From the NCBI GenBank assembly GCA_018817005.1, contig JAHIUF010000049.1, forward strand, positions 1 to 45,333: DNA of 45,333 bases, written 5' to 3'. Positions 25,555-35,073 of the stretch are shown piece after piece. The notes beneath the pieces were generated by a model that was given only the letters and a program-made list of their open reading frames with translations, was not told the origin of the DNA and did not search any database. The position numbers and the translations under genes are program-made. Position 1 is the first letter of the stretch, and every line of letters begins with the position of its first letter. This stretch comes from Nanobdellota archaeon (GTDB taxonomy: Archaea > Nanobdellota > Nanobdellia > Woesearchaeales > GCA-2686295).

Positions 25555-25654
25555 TGCGCCGGCTGGGATTCGAACCCAGATAAACGGCTTGGAAGGCCGT
25601 TGTCATTTACAGCAAGTTTTTATTCAAAGCTTGTAGCCATTAGACCACCGGCGC
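25555..25654 (-). tRNA. tRNA-Gly (anticodon TCC) with D-arm intron
   Basis: Acceptor stem GCGCCGG/CCGGCGC with discriminator A, anticodon arm ACGGC-CTTCCAA-GCCGT (TCC), and T arm CTGGG-TTCGAAT-CCCAG are all perfect. CCA is not encoded. The D arm is interrupted by about 28 extra bases after GGCTA; removing them restores GTCTAATGGCTATGAC. Confidence 0.97.
25606..25633 (-). other. tRNA-Gly intron in the D arm (noncanonical position)
   Basis: On the minus strand the exon part ATGGC can pair with GCTGT in the insert. It is followed by a 3-nt bulge TAC, then AAG pairing with CTT, and a second A-rich bulge (TAAA) after GCTGT. This approximates the bulge-helix-bulge recognised by the archaeal splicing endonuclease. 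A cut TA|C would give GGCTA as the exon end. The 3' boundary is uncertain by one base. Confidence 0.7.
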
Positions 25655-25765
25655 AAAAAAACTCCTTGTTTGATGAAAAAGGTTGTTTTTATAAATATTT
25701 CTAATATTTTTTAATCTTTTTTCACCTTATAAAAAAAATTTGAAAAGAATGTTGAATGTTTTTTA

Positions 25766-27361
25766 TTATTTTCCTGGAATAAGTTTATCAGACAAAGCTT
25801 TTGTTATACTTTTTTGAAAGCTTACATTTGGAAAATACGCTGATGGTGCAATTTCTTGCGTTGTCACCCATCCAGAATCTGTTGACCCGCAATGACCGTA
25901 AGATGTTTGGTAATTATTACTGCATGCTTTTATGGAATTAAGAAGTGAGAATGGATCGCCTAATAAGTATGCGTTTGTTAATAATTCTTTTTTTCCATTT
26001 GTATATAACGCCCATATTTCATCAGGGTATAATTCAAAGTTTCCTGAAATTATATCAACTTGTCCGCTTTTGCTTTTTATATATAATCCAAATTCTTTTC
26101 CTTGTTTTTCACAATCTGCAAGCATCATTCTTATCAAGTCTCTTTCAGACACTTCTTGATGAGTTTGTATGACTAGATTGCTTATTCTTGGTTCGGGCGA
26201 TAATGCTTTTGTTCCTATCTCTGATTCTGCGACTACCCACTCAACTCTTGAATGACCGTTATTTGGAAGCTTTAAGTCGTATGCACTTGGTCTGTCTAAA
26301 AGAAAGGTTTTCAGTATTCCTTTTTCAACCAAAATCGTATCTTTTGCTTCAACGCCCTGTTCATCATATTTGAACGAACCATATCCTCCTTTCATTCTTG
26401 GTTCTGCACTAATTGATAAGAATTCCGGCATTACTTGTTTGCCTATTTTTGCTTCAAATGTATTTGCAATTTTTTGAGCAATATATTCTCCTGAAAGATT
26501 ATGTGCGGCTATTCCTTCATGCATGAATGTTCCAAAGGCTGAACCGTTAAGTATAACATTATATTGGCCTGATTCAAGACTTTTTGCAGTGTATAATAAA
26601 TTAATTTTTTTCTCTATTTGTTTTAGTTGTTTTTGAATAATATTTGCTTGGTTCCAACCCGATTTTTTTGTGTACACAAATGAATCTTTGAGTGACTGTA
26701 ACTCGCTTTCATTGTTTCTTATAAGAATATTCCAGTATAATCCGCCTCTGAAATTTTTGGTTCTTATCTTTGTGCCTTCTGAATTCACAAACCATCGTTT
26801 CATTAGATTTGAATCGACAGAAATACCGGTTTGTTGCACGTGTGGTAAGTTGTACATTTGTTCTGATATTTTTTCAAGTTTTACAATTTCTTCTTTTGTT
26901 GGCAGAACAGTATCTTCGTTATTGTTTACATCCTCATAATATTCAACTATTGGTTCATTTGATAGATTGATAAATCTTCTATCTTTTAGTTTGATAAGAT
27001 TTGCACTGTTTATCACATAGCTTAAAAGAGCATTTTTTAGAGCTAAATCCATTATCGTGTCAATTTCTCTTTCTATTCCTTTACTAGAATTGGCTATTTC
27101 ATCTGCACCTATTGCACTTCCACCACACCCTTGGTTATCATCACCTATGTGCGCTTCTAGAAATAATCCTGTTTGCTTAAAAGACTTGTTTTCTACAAAA
27201 CTTCCTTCGCTAATTAGCACTGATCCTTCTACAGATTCTTTTTTTGTTAGGCTTAAGAAGTTTGGTTTTTGTTTGTGCATCACGTCAAAAAGTTGGAATG
27301 GTACTGTTGTATTCATCCATTTTTTTATGCTTTTGTTTAGAGTTTTTATTGTCCAATCCAA
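25766..27361 (-). CDS. TldD/PmbA-family metalloprotease
   Basis: The zinc region FMHEGIAAHNLSGE (about residue 280) corresponds to the TldD motif HEAxGHxxEGD, followed by the long beta-rich domain of the family (GGYGSFKYDEQGVEA, ILVEKGILKTFLLDR) and the end CGSTDSGWV. At 531 residues it is longer than TldD (about 480). It has one residue more between Glu and the second His than the classical HExxxH. TldD normally works with PmbA (TldE) to degrade unfolded peptides or mature RiPPs; no partner is seen nearby, so homomeric action or a distant partner must be assumed. Confidence 0.85.
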   Translation of the reverse strand: MDWTIKTLNKSIKKWMNTTVPFQLFDVMHKQKPNFLSLTKKESVEGSVLISEGSFVENKSFKQTGLFLEAHIGDDNQGCGGSAIGADEIANSSKGIEREIDTIMDLALKNALLSYVINSANLIKLKDRRFINLSNEPIVEYYEDVNNNEDTVLPTKEEIVKLEKISEQMYNLPHVQQTGISVDSNLMKRWFVNSEGTKIRTKNFRGGLYWNILIRNNESELQSLKDSFVYTKKSGWNQANIIQKQLKQIEKKINLLYTAKSLESGQYNVILNGSAFGTFMHEGIAAHNLSGEYIAQKIANTFEAKIGKQVMPEFLSISAEPRMKGGYGSFKYDEQGVEAKDTILVEKGILKTFLLDRPSAYDLKLPNNGHSRVEWVVAESEIGTKALSPEPRISNLVIQTHQEVSERDLIRMMLADCEKQGKEFGLYIKSKSGQVDIISGNFELYPDEIWALYTNGKKELLTNAYLLGDPFSLLNSIKACSNNYQTSYGHCGSTDSGWVTTQEIAPSAYFPNVSFQKSITKALSDKLIPGK

Positions 27362-27465
27362 TTTTATCCCTTCACTACTTAAATTGAGAATTTATGAAGG
27401 TATATAAAGTTTTCCGAAAAGAAACCACTACAGAATGAAAACAATGCTTTTTTAGAATAATCTGA

Positions 27466-27828
27466 TTATTTCAACAAATAAGGTTGAACTCTGTTCAAAT
27501 ATTTTTTTGGTCTTGGTATCTTTAATTTAGGATTACATTGTTTAGCGTATTCATAAATGTTCCAAAGACCCTCAACATTGGTTTTGTTATTAAGTGTCAA
27601 CAAATCCCAATACATTTTATCTATTGATTGTGTTTTAACAAGTTCGCTCAACAGTAAACATTCTTTTGGCAAAGGACGGGTAGATTTCTTTTTTATTGTT
27701 GTAAGCATCTCTTCAAAGTCTATTGGAACATAACGTTCTTCATCTCTATAGCCTAGTTTTACCAATCGCTTATAAGAACCAACTTTATCTATCTCTAACT
27801 GTTTATCTCCAAAAACAAAGCCTTCCAA
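27466..27828 (-). CDS. Hypothetical protein, second gene of unknown pair
   Basis: This 120-residue soluble protein has no recognised domain. It is basic and helical, with a Pro-rich end (LKIPRPKKYLNRVQPYLLK). It starts three bases after the stop of the amidoligase-like gene, and its SD-like signal would lie in the end of that gene, so the two are almost certainly co-translated. Confidence 0.65.
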   Translation of the reverse strand: MEGFVFGDKQLEIDKVGSYKRLVKLGYRDEERYVPIDFEEMLTTIKKKSTRPLPKECLLLSELVKTQSIDKMYWDLLTLNNKTNVEGLWNIYEYAKQCNPKLKIPRPKKYLNRVQPYLLK

Positions 27829-27831
27829 ATT

Positions 27832-28626
27832 CTAAATTTCAGATTTAGTTCCAAGCTCTTTTACAAAGAGATGTATCCATTTATAGAATGATTCCAAGTA
27901 TTTTTGTGCAGAAAGAGTTTTATAATTGGATGTATCTTCAAAACAAACCGCGATTTTGCTTTTTCGTCCTTTACTTAAAAATTTTGAATCTAATTTTTTC
28001 CCACGATAAAGATTTGTGCCATGGATTCTTCCCAATGGGCTTTGTCCCGACTCAAAAGCATAGGAATATGATGCAAGCATCAAACAAGCAGCATTTATCT
28101 GTTCTTCTGAAACAATTGAATCACCTAAGAGTTCAAATCTCTTGACTATCTTTCTCTTATTACAAGAACCTTGATCATTATAATTGTCATCATAATATCT
28201 TAGGGTTATCCCTGTAGATATTGGCGTAGTTCCAAACAGTCTGAATGGAACTGCAACTCCCTGATAAAAGTCGTCAGCTAAAAGAGATTTCTTATTTCTT
28301 GAAATGTTCCAGTGAATTGAATAGCCTGTAAATTCCAAACCATGCTTATCTCCAAACTGAAGTATTCTATTTTGACCAATCATTAATGCGTCAGTTAATC
28401 TAGTTGCAAAACCTTTGTTTACTACCACTGGTGGTGTATTAATTTCTAATTCTTCTCCATCAACGTAGAATGCTAGTCCTTCAGGAGATCTGACTGCCAA
28501 TTTTCCCTTTTTAAAGTCAGAAGGTTTTATAAACTTGTTAAAATGATTTTTAAAGCTTTCAAATTTATAGATATCTTCATAAGTCCATGCACTTAATTCG
28601 TTTTCTAAACCCATAAATTTCTTCAT
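27832..28626 (-). CDS. Unknown protein with possible amidoligase/glutamate-cysteine-ligase fold
   Basis: The start is set at the ATG of MKKFMGLENELS (28626), 29 nt downstream of a BRE/TATA; the longer in-frame ORF would be translated across this promoter. The 264-residue product has LAFYVDGEELEINTPPVVVN and HGLEFTGYSIHWNIS, reminiscent of the 'E-TPP' and 'G-H-H' strands of GCS2/YbdK and amidoligase proteins, and a later Arg (GITLRYYD). The similarity is weak and by eye. Co-transcription with the unknown gene 27466-27828 suggests a two-component enzyme, perhaps making an amide or isopeptide bond. Confidence 0.65.
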   Translation of the reverse strand: MKKFMGLENELSAWTYEDIYKFESFKNHFNKFIKPSDFKKGKLAVRSPEGLAFYVDGEELEINTPPVVVNKGFATRLTDALMIGQNRILQFGDKHGLEFTGYSIHWNISRNKKSLLADDFYQGVAVPFRLFGTTPISTGITLRYYDDNYNDQGSCNKRKIVKRFELLGDSIVSEEQINAACLMLASYSYAFESGQSPLGRIHGTNLYRGKKLDSKFLSKGRKSKIAVCFEDTSNYKTLSAQKYLESFYKWIHLFVKELGTKSEI

Positions 28627-28650
28627 ATTTGTTATTGGTGAGTAGTAATA

Positions 28651-28670
28651 ATATTTAAATCTTTCGAAAA
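28651..28670 (-). promoter_or_regulatory. BRE/TATA of the amidoligase-like gene
   Basis: On the minus strand TTTTCGAAAG (BRE) is followed by ATTTAAATAT (TATA), centred 29 nt before the chosen ATG. This sets the start and rules out the longer ORF. Confidence 0.7.
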
Positions 28671-28758
28671 AAAGACTCAAAATAAGGAAAAACACAAACA
28701 AAACACAAGCAAAACACAAAACTTTAATAAAAAAGCACACAATCTTAATTTAAAAAAC

Positions 28759-29418
28759 ATGAAACGAGACACAATACTAGTCATCTGTGCACATTCAGAT
28801 GATCAAATACTAGGACCGGGCGGAACAATAGCAAAGTATGCAAAAGAAGGATTAAAAGTAAAAACAATCATATTCTCACTAGGTGAAATGAGCCACCCGC
28901 ATTTTCAAGAGGACATAATCACAAACACCCGTATAAAAGAAGCCCAAAGAGCAGATAAAATCATTGGTGGACAAGGAGTGTGGTTTTTGAATATAAAAGA
29001 AAAAGAAGTAACAAACCCAAAAAAGATTGAAAAAGCAAAAAGAGAACTAGAAAAAATAATATCAAAAAATAAACCACTAAAAATTTTCACACATTCACCT
29101 GATGATGCACACCCAGTCCATAAAGTCGTTTGTAAAACAGTTCTTGAAGTGTATGATTTAATGCGTTTAAAAACAGAGATTTACGCATTCGATATATGGA
29201 AAATATTTAAGTGGAAAAAATCCAAATATCCAAAACTCGTTGTTGATATATCAGCCACATTTAAAATAAAACTCGAAGCACTAAAATGTTTCAAAAGCCA
29301 ATTTGGATTGCTGGGATTTCTTAATTACTTTCCTTATTTTGCACCAATTATAAAAGGATTATTCGCACGATGGAAATATAATATAAACATGTCAGAGGTT
29401 TTTTATCGCATAAGATGA
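28759..29418 (+). CDS. PIG-L/LmbE family deacetylase
   Basis: The zinc motif is in VICAHSDDQILGPGGTI (AHPDDE in the family, here AHSDDQ), and a second ligand region is HSPDDAHPVHKVV. Members remove N-acetyl groups from GlcNAc-linked substrates such as GlcNAc-PI or GlcNAc-malate. At 219 residues it is a compact enzyme. The gene overlaps the following glycosyltransferase by four bases (ATGA), so the two likely act on the same glycan or glycolipid. Confidence 0.9.
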   Translation: MKRDTILVICAHSDDQILGPGGTIAKYAKEGLKVKTIIFSLGEMSHPHFQEDIITNTRIKEAQRADKIIGGQGVWFLNIKEKEVTNPKKIEKAKRELEKIISKNKPLKIFTHSPDDAHPVHKVVCKTVLEVYDLMRLKTEIYAFDIWKIFKWKKSKYPKLVVDISATFKIKLEALKCFKSQFGLLGFLNYFPYFAPIIKGLFARWKYNINMSEVFYRIR

Positions 29419-30536
29419 AAAGAATAGTTATTGCAACAGACAGTTATCTTCCCAGATGGGATGGTGTCGCCAGATTTTTATCAGAAATAATTCCTCGGCT
29501 TAAAAATAAATTTAAAGTTACAGTCATCGCACCAAATTTTGGACCCCACAGAGAACAAGGCATAAAAACAGTGAAAATAGCACTAAAAAAAATTCATTTA
29601 GGAGATATTAAACCTGCAAAATTTGATTACAAAAGAATAAAAGAAGAGGTTAAAAATGCAGATGTTGTTTTCACTCAAACAATTGGTTTCATTGGACTTG
29701 CAGCAATCATTGCTGCTAAAAGATTTAAAAAACCACTAGTAACATTCATACATTCTGTTGAGTGGGAATTATTTCCAAAAGCCATATCATCCAAATTTTT
29801 AAAACAAATATCATATCCTATTGTTAAATTCATAAGTAAAAAAATATACAATCAATGTTCTCTTTTAATTGTTCCTTCAACAAGTATTGCTGAAAAACTC
29901 TCATGGCAAGGAATAAGAACAAAAAAAAGTATAACACACTTAGGAGTTGATGTTAATAAATTTAAAAACAAAAGGGATGATTCCTTTAGAAAAAAATTAG
30001 GGATAGAACCGGATGATTTCATCATAGGTTATCATGGACGACTTGGAAGAGAAAAAGATTTAAAGACACTACTTAGGGCATTTATAAGACTTAAAATAGA
30101 ACATAAAAGAGTAAAATTACTGGTTGTTGGTGATGGTGTAAAAGAAATCGTTAGAATGTTCAAAAAACAAGACAGGATAATTCTTCCAGGAAGCCAAAAT
30201 AACATTGTGCCATACATTAATGCAATGGATGTTTATGTTCTTCCATCACTCACAGAAACAACATCTCTCACAACCCTCGAAGCTATGGCTTGTGAGTTAC
30301 CAGTGATTGCAACAAAAGTTGGTTTTGTAAACGACTATTTAGATGATGAAAAAAACGGGTTTTTCTTCAAGATGCAAAACCCCTATGATTTAAAAAAGAA
30401 AATTGAATTTGTAATGAATAATCCTAATATTAGAAAAAAAATTGGTCAAGAAGCCAGAAAAACTGTTGTTGAAAAATTTAACTGGCAAATCGCTGCCGAG
30501 AGAATAGAAGAAGCAATTCTTAGTGTTGTTGAATAA
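29415..30536 (+). CDS. Glycosyltransferase family 4 (GT-B)
   Basis: This 373-residue enzyme has the GT-B layout: an acceptor half with DSYLPRWDGVARFLSEIIP and a donor half with GRLGREKDLKTLLRAF, then VLPSLTETTSLTTLEAMACELPVIAT (the EX7E-type donor motif with TETTSLTTLE). It should transfer a sugar from a nucleotide donor to a lipid or glycan acceptor. It has four-base translational coupling to the deacetylase. No membrane helices are predicted. Confidence 0.93.
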   Translation: MKRIVIATDSYLPRWDGVARFLSEIIPRLKNKFKVTVIAPNFGPHREQGIKTVKIALKKIHLGDIKPAKFDYKRIKEEVKNADVVFTQTIGFIGLAAIIAAKRFKKPLVTFIHSVEWELFPKAISSKFLKQISYPIVKFISKKIYNQCSLLIVPSTSIAEKLSWQGIRTKKSITHLGVDVNKFKNKRDDSFRKKLGIEPDDFIIGYHGRLGREKDLKTLLRAFIRLKIEHKRVKLLVVGDGVKEIVRMFKKQDRIILPGSQNNIVPYINAMDVYVLPSLTETTSLTTLEAMACELPVIATKVGFVNDYLDDEKNGFFFKMQNPYDLKKKIEFVMNNPNIRKKIGQEARKTVVEKFNWQIAAERIEEAILSVVE

Positions 30537-30601
30537 ATAGATTGAAGTTATAAATTTTGCTAAAAACAAAATTAGAAAAAAAGAAGAAATAACAAATAAA
30601 A

Positions 30602-33600
30602 CTAAATCTTCAAAGTTGTAACCTTGCTTATACCTGTTTGTTGATGCATACTAACACCATAAAGATTGTCAGCTGCAGCAATAACACCATCATTATGACT
30701 GATGATTATATATTGTGCATTTGAAGAATATTGAGTAATAAGTTCTGCGAGTTTTTCAGAGTTCTTTTTATCAAGAGCTGCATCCACTTCATCAAGAATA
30801 TAAAAAGAAGCAGGTTCATGCTCTTGAACTGCAAAAAGGAATGCTAAAGCAGTCAAGGTTTTTTCACCACCACTAAGGCTTCGAATATCCATGAACTTTT
30901 TACCTGCAAGACGAACTTTTATCTCAACACCACCATTAAAAGGATCATTATCATCTTCTAAATTCAAGAAAGCATCACCTTTAACAGAAAGAGTGCTAAA
31001 AATTGAACTAAAATTTTTATTTAAAACATCAAAGGTTTTCATGAATAACACTTTTTTCTTGCTATCAACCTCATTTATCATCACAAGAACGTCTTCTCTT
31101 TCACCAATAAGTGTGTCTTTCTTCCTAAGTAAATTATCATACTCAGTCAAAGATTTATCATATATTTCAAGAGCCTTCATATTAACAGCCCCTAAATCCT
31201 CACTCATCTTTTCAAACTGGTGAATTTCACGCAAAATATCATCTTCAGATTTACCTTTAAACAAAGGAACGCCCTCATAAAGTTTATACTCTTCTTTTAA
31301 CCCTTCAAGTTCAGCAACAACTTTTGCCTTTTCAATAGCAATATTATTATTTCGCATTTCAAATCTTCGAACGTCTTCATTCTTGTTTGAAACCTTATTT
31401 TCTAAATCATTCACATCATTTGAAAGCTTCGTACGTTTATTGAAAAAATCCTTAAATTGAGCATAGAATTTCTTTTCCTTTTGCTCCATCTCTTTTAATT
31501 CCTTCTCCTTTTGCTTAACAATAGTTTCAAGATCTTTTTTCTCCAACTCAAAAGTCTCCTTTTCCTTTAATTGTTGTTTCAAAATTTTCTCAATATTTTC
31601 TTGTTCTGGAACAAAAATGTTTTTTATCTCAGACTCATTATTCTTCAACTCACCTTTCAAAGAAGATATCTCATCACGAAGCTCTTGTTTTTTTTCTTCA
31701 AAAGTATTCATCTCTGCTAGAAGTCGAGGGTTTCGAAGTTCGTTTATTGTCTCTCGTAACTTTTGTTTCTTTATCTTCAAGTCAGTAAGTTCACGATTCT
31801 TCGCAGACAGTTCATTTTGAACTTTGAACAATTCTTTATCAGTATCGAGAAGTTCCTTTTGAAATTTTGACTTTTCAGATTTTGTAGCTTGCATATCATC
31901 TGAATCTAAGTGAAGAATTTTTTCAGTCTTCAATATTTCTGCTTCCAGTTCAATCTTTTTCGAACGAAGATTAGAAATTATTTCTTCATTTTCTTTTCTT
32001 AATTTTTCAATTTTTGCAACTACTGATTCCAAATCGAGAATTTCCAATTCTATACTTTTAAGTTGATTTGTGGTTTCTTTTTCCTGAAACCGCAAAGTTG
32101 CAGCCTTCTCTCGGTGACCACCTTGCATAGCACCACTTGTCTCAATCAGGTCTCCTAAAAGAGTTACCATACGAACTTTTCCAACACCAATTCTTCTGGC
32201 AACCTCAACATCTTCAACTACTAGCGTGTTTCCAAAAACATATTGAAACACTTTTGAATATTTAGAATCAAAATTAACAAGATCAATTGCAAGTCCAATA
32301 ACACCCTTGCCTTTTAACGTTCTAAGCTCGGTCTTGATTATTGGTGGTTGTAATTTGTTTAAAGGTAGAAATGTTGCAATACCAAGCTGATTTTTTTTCA
32401 GATAATTTATACATCTGGCAGCAGTCTCATCGGTGTCTACAACAATACTTTTGATTCTTTGACTTGCAGCAACTCCTAACGCCAAAGAATATTCTTCACC
32501 AACATTTCCAAGTTGACTTACAACCCCGAGTATTCCTTTTATTTGATTTTTTTGCTCAAGAACTGATTTTATAGCTTTGTTTCCAAAAATCTGCTCTTTT
32601 ATCCCTGCATTTCGAGCATTTGCTCTTGCAAGTTCTTCTTTTCTGGATAAGAGTTTTGATCGGGCATTATCAAGTTGAACTGCAAAAGATGAATCTTCGT
32701 TAAGTCTTGCATTTAACTCATTCGTCGACTTTTTAAACTCTTCTTTGTCTTTTTTTAATTTTTCAATTGCTTCTTTATTTTCCTTTTCCAAAGATAATAC
32801 TTTTGCAATTCTTTCATCTATACTTTGAATTTGTATTTCCAATCGGTCTTTCTCTCTAAGAAGGCTTTGTTGCATCTCCCGAAGATAAGTTATTCTTTCT
32901 TGTATTTCATCAGCTTTTTTATCTATTTCTTCAATATTTTTATCGATTTCATGAGCATCTTCAATCTTGTTTTTCTTTTTGAATTCAAAAATTTTCGCAT
33001 CAATTAATGCTAAATCCTTTTCTTTTTGAGTAATTCTTCTTTCAGCATCTATTTTTGATTTATTGATGATATCAATTTTACTGGCTATTTCTTTTCTACT
33101 TCTTTCCAATTCATCTTTTCTTTCTTTTAATTTAACAAGCTCTTGATTTATCGTTTCAACTCGTTGTTTTTTTAGAGCAACATCGACTCTTACTTGTTCA
33201 ATTTCCTTGTGTATTTGTACTTGATCTTTTTCGCCTTTTTCTTCAATTTCTTTATTTATCTTTTCAATTTCAACCTTTTTTTCACCGATATTTTCTTTCA
33301 GAGAAGACAGTTTTTCTTGAGTCGCGGTTATTTGAGATTCGTTTTTTTTGATATCTTTTTCTAATTCTAATCTTTTTTCGTCTTTGTCTTTTATTTGTCT
33401 GTCAAGAATCGTGGCTTTATTTCTTTTTATTTTTTCATCCAAGTCTTTAAATTTTTGTGCTTGATCATGCTCTTTTTTTAATTCTCGCAAATAGGTTTTT
33501 CTTTCAGTAAGAATTATGTCTGCTTCATTTATTTTTTCTTCAACTCGTTTTAATTCTCGCAGAGCTTTTTCTTTTTTGTTTTCATAAATAGATATTCCTG

Positions 33601-34096
33601 CAATCTCCTCAATTATTTGTCTTCTTTCAAGAGGAGACATTTCAACAAGATGAACGATGTCTCCTTGAAGAACAATGTTATATCCATCAGGATCAATTTT
33701 TGCTGCACTTAAAAGTTCAAGTATTTGTTGTCTGGTTCTAGTCTTGTCATTAATCTTGTAAATTGATTGACCTGATGCTCTAATAGTTCTTGAAATCTTA
33801 ACAGAATCTTCACTCACTGGAAATATTTTCTGAGAATTATCAAACTCGATCTTAACAGTTCCTTCTTTTGCCGATTTTTTTGTTTTCCCGCCGTTATATA
33901 TCAGATTTGCTGATTTTTCAGCTCTCAAACCTTTGGCAGATGATTTACCTAGAACAAAACACAAGGCATCCAAAACATTACTTTTTCCTGATCCATTTGG
34001 TCCTAAAACAACATTGAAATTTTCCCCGAATATAAGTTCTGTTTTATTTGCAAAGGATTTGAATCCTTTCATCTCCAGCATTGTTATCCGTGTCAT
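30602..34096 (-). CDS. smc: Chromosome segregation protein SMC
   Basis: The 1164-residue protein has the full SMC architecture: Walker A GPNGSGKSNVLDAL (about residues 33-46), a first coiled coil (about 170-500), a hinge (about 510-660, with SALG-like QLGNVGEEYSLAL and GDLIETSGAMQGG), a second coiled coil (about 680-1000), signature RSLSGGEKTLTALAF and Walker B FYILDEVDAALD. It condenses and organises the chromosome. ScpA/ScpB partners are not seen. The ATG is preceded by GGAG seven bases upstream, and a TATA box (TTTTATATAG) lies about 40 nt upstream. Confidence 0.97.
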   Translation of the reverse strand: MTRITMLEMKGFKSFANKTELIFGENFNVVLGPNGSGKSNVLDALCFVLGKSSAKGLRAEKSANLIYNGGKTKKSAKEGTVKIEFDNSQKIFPVSEDSVKISRTIRASGQSIYKINDKTRTRQQILELLSAAKIDPDGYNIVLQGDIVHLVEMSPLERRQIIEEIAGISIYENKKEKALRELKRVEEKINEADIILTERKTYLRELKKEHDQAQKFKDLDEKIKRNKATILDRQIKDKDEKRLELEKDIKKNESQITATQEKLSSLKENIGEKKVEIEKINKEIEEKGEKDQVQIHKEIEQVRVDVALKKQRVETINQELVKLKERKDELERSRKEIASKIDIINKSKIDAERRITQKEKDLALIDAKIFEFKKKNKIEDAHEIDKNIEEIDKKADEIQERITYLREMQQSLLREKDRLEIQIQSIDERIAKVLSLEKENKEAIEKLKKDKEEFKKSTNELNARLNEDSSFAVQLDNARSKLLSRKEELARANARNAGIKEQIFGNKAIKSVLEQKNQIKGILGVVSQLGNVGEEYSLALGVAASQRIKSIVVDTDETAARCINYLKKNQLGIATFLPLNKLQPPIIKTELRTLKGKGVIGLAIDLVNFDSKYSKVFQYVFGNTLVVEDVEVARRIGVGKVRMVTLLGDLIETSGAMQGGHREKAATLRFQEKETTNQLKSIELEILDLESVVAKIEKLRKENEEIISNLRSKKIELEAEILKTEKILHLDSDDMQATKSEKSKFQKELLDTDKELFKVQNELSAKNRELTDLKIKKQKLRETINELRNPRLLAEMNTFEEKKQELRDEISSLKGELKNNESEIKNIFVPEQENIEKILKQQLKEKETFELEKKDLETIVKQKEKELKEMEQKEKKFYAQFKDFFNKRTKLSNDVNDLENKVSNKNEDVRRFEMRNNNIAIEKAKVVAELEGLKEEYKLYEGVPLFKGKSEDDILREIHQFEKMSEDLGAVNMKALEIYDKSLTEYDNLLRKKDTLIGEREDVLVMINEVDSKKKVLFMKTFDVLNKNFSSIFSTLSVKGDAFLNLEDDNDPFNGGVEIKVRLAGKKFMDIRSLSGGEKTLTALAFLFAVQEHEPASFYILDEVDAALDKKNSEKLAELITQYSSNAQYIIISHNDGVIAAADNLYGVSMHQQTGISKVTTLKI

Positions 34097-34155
34097 ATTA
34101 GATCTCCTTATTTTTGGTTTGACTTCTATATAAAAGTTTTTCTATCATTTCTTTG

Positions 34156-35043
34156 TTATAACACCATTTGCATTTCAATTTGCAAAATGTTAATTATCAT
34201 TTCAACTATTTTTCTTAAGTAATAGATTACTACCATTTCATTTTGATTTTTTGTCTGAAATGAACCCTCTCTTATCCTTCTTTTTTCCTGTAATAATTCT
34301 TGAGCCTTATTTTTATCAAATTTATAAAATAATTTGAAAAAATCTTTGAACATTTGATTGACATCTTCAAACATTTTTATTGTACCACTGCATAAAGATG
34401 GATTTTTAAGGTATCGATATAAACGATTATACTCGTCTGAAAGATGTTCTAACAATAATAACGTGTTGTGATACAAACTTGTTTTTTCAAAATCAGGGTG
34501 TCCCTTTTTATTAAGAACTCTTAAACAATAAAATATGTATTTATCAATTGATAAATCTCTTTTCCAAAAATCTTTTAAGGGTTCTTTTTTCTTAAGCATT
34601 TCGAGCCCTTCATCGCCAAATGACATAATCATGTAAAACACTCTTTTTAGCATGTTGTCGAATTCTGAAGCAGATGTCCCTGAAAGATCCTTTATCACAC
34701 AGTAGTTTCTGCATTGTTCAACAACTGCAAATCCTATGTTAAAATCAATACATTCTTGTATAACATCCATTAAATCATGATCATTAAAAGTTATTTTCAG
34801 CTCATCATCCCCTCGAATGTATGCTGCGTTAATGTAATTTCTTATCATTGATTTGTTTAGGCCAGAAACATCCATCAATGTTTTTTTTGAAGTAAATATT
34901 CTTTCTGTTTGGATTAAAAGTTCTTTTCCTTTATCTATAACTTCAATTTCATCGCCTGGTTTAAGATTAAATTTTTTAGTCCATGTTGTGGGTAAAGAAA
35001 TTGTTAGTGATGACAATCCTTGCTTTATTATTTTTCGACGCAC
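34156..35043 (-). CDS. AbrB-PhoU domain regulator (phosphate uptake regulator-like)
   Basis: The N-terminal SpoVT/AbrB swapped-hairpin DNA-binding domain is visible in RRKIIKQGLSSLTISLPTTW followed by FNLKPGDEIEVIDKGKELLI. The rest is helical, as in archaeal PhoU-domain regulators. I chose the GTG giving VRRKIIKQG (35043), because a TATA box at 35066-35073 lies 27 nt upstream; the longer ORF would cross it. The product is 295 residues. Family members are linked to phosphate transport control, but no pst genes are present here. Confidence 0.85.
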   Translation of the reverse strand: MRRKIIKQGLSSLTISLPTTWTKKFNLKPGDEIEVIDKGKELLIQTERIFTSKKTLMDVSGLNKSMIRNYINAAYIRGDDELKITFNDHDLMDVIQECIDFNIGFAVVEQCRNYCVIKDLSGTSASEFDNMLKRVFYMIMSFGDEGLEMLKKKEPLKDFWKRDLSIDKYIFYCLRVLNKKGHPDFEKTSLYHNTLLLLEHLSDEYNRLYRYLKNPSLCSGTIKMFEDVNQMFKDFFKLFYKFDKNKAQELLQEKRRIREGSFQTKNQNEMVVIYYLRKIVEMIINILQIEMQMVL

Positions 35044-35065
35044 ACATAATAAAGAAACTTTGAAG

Positions 35066-35073
35066 TATATAAA
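35066..35073 (-). promoter_or_regulatory. TATA box of AbrB-PhoU gene
   Basis: TTTATATA on the minus strand, centred 27 nt before the GTG start at 35043, fits a leaderless transcript and decides the start. Confidence 0.6.

Noticed and set aside
25555-25654. Degenerate tRNA pseudogene
   Set aside because: All other stems are perfect and removing the insert restores a normal D arm, so an intron is the better explanation.
28627-28740. N-terminal extension with a membrane helix on the amidoligase-like gene
   Set aside because: A clear BRE/TATA sits inside this stretch, 29 nt before a good ATG.
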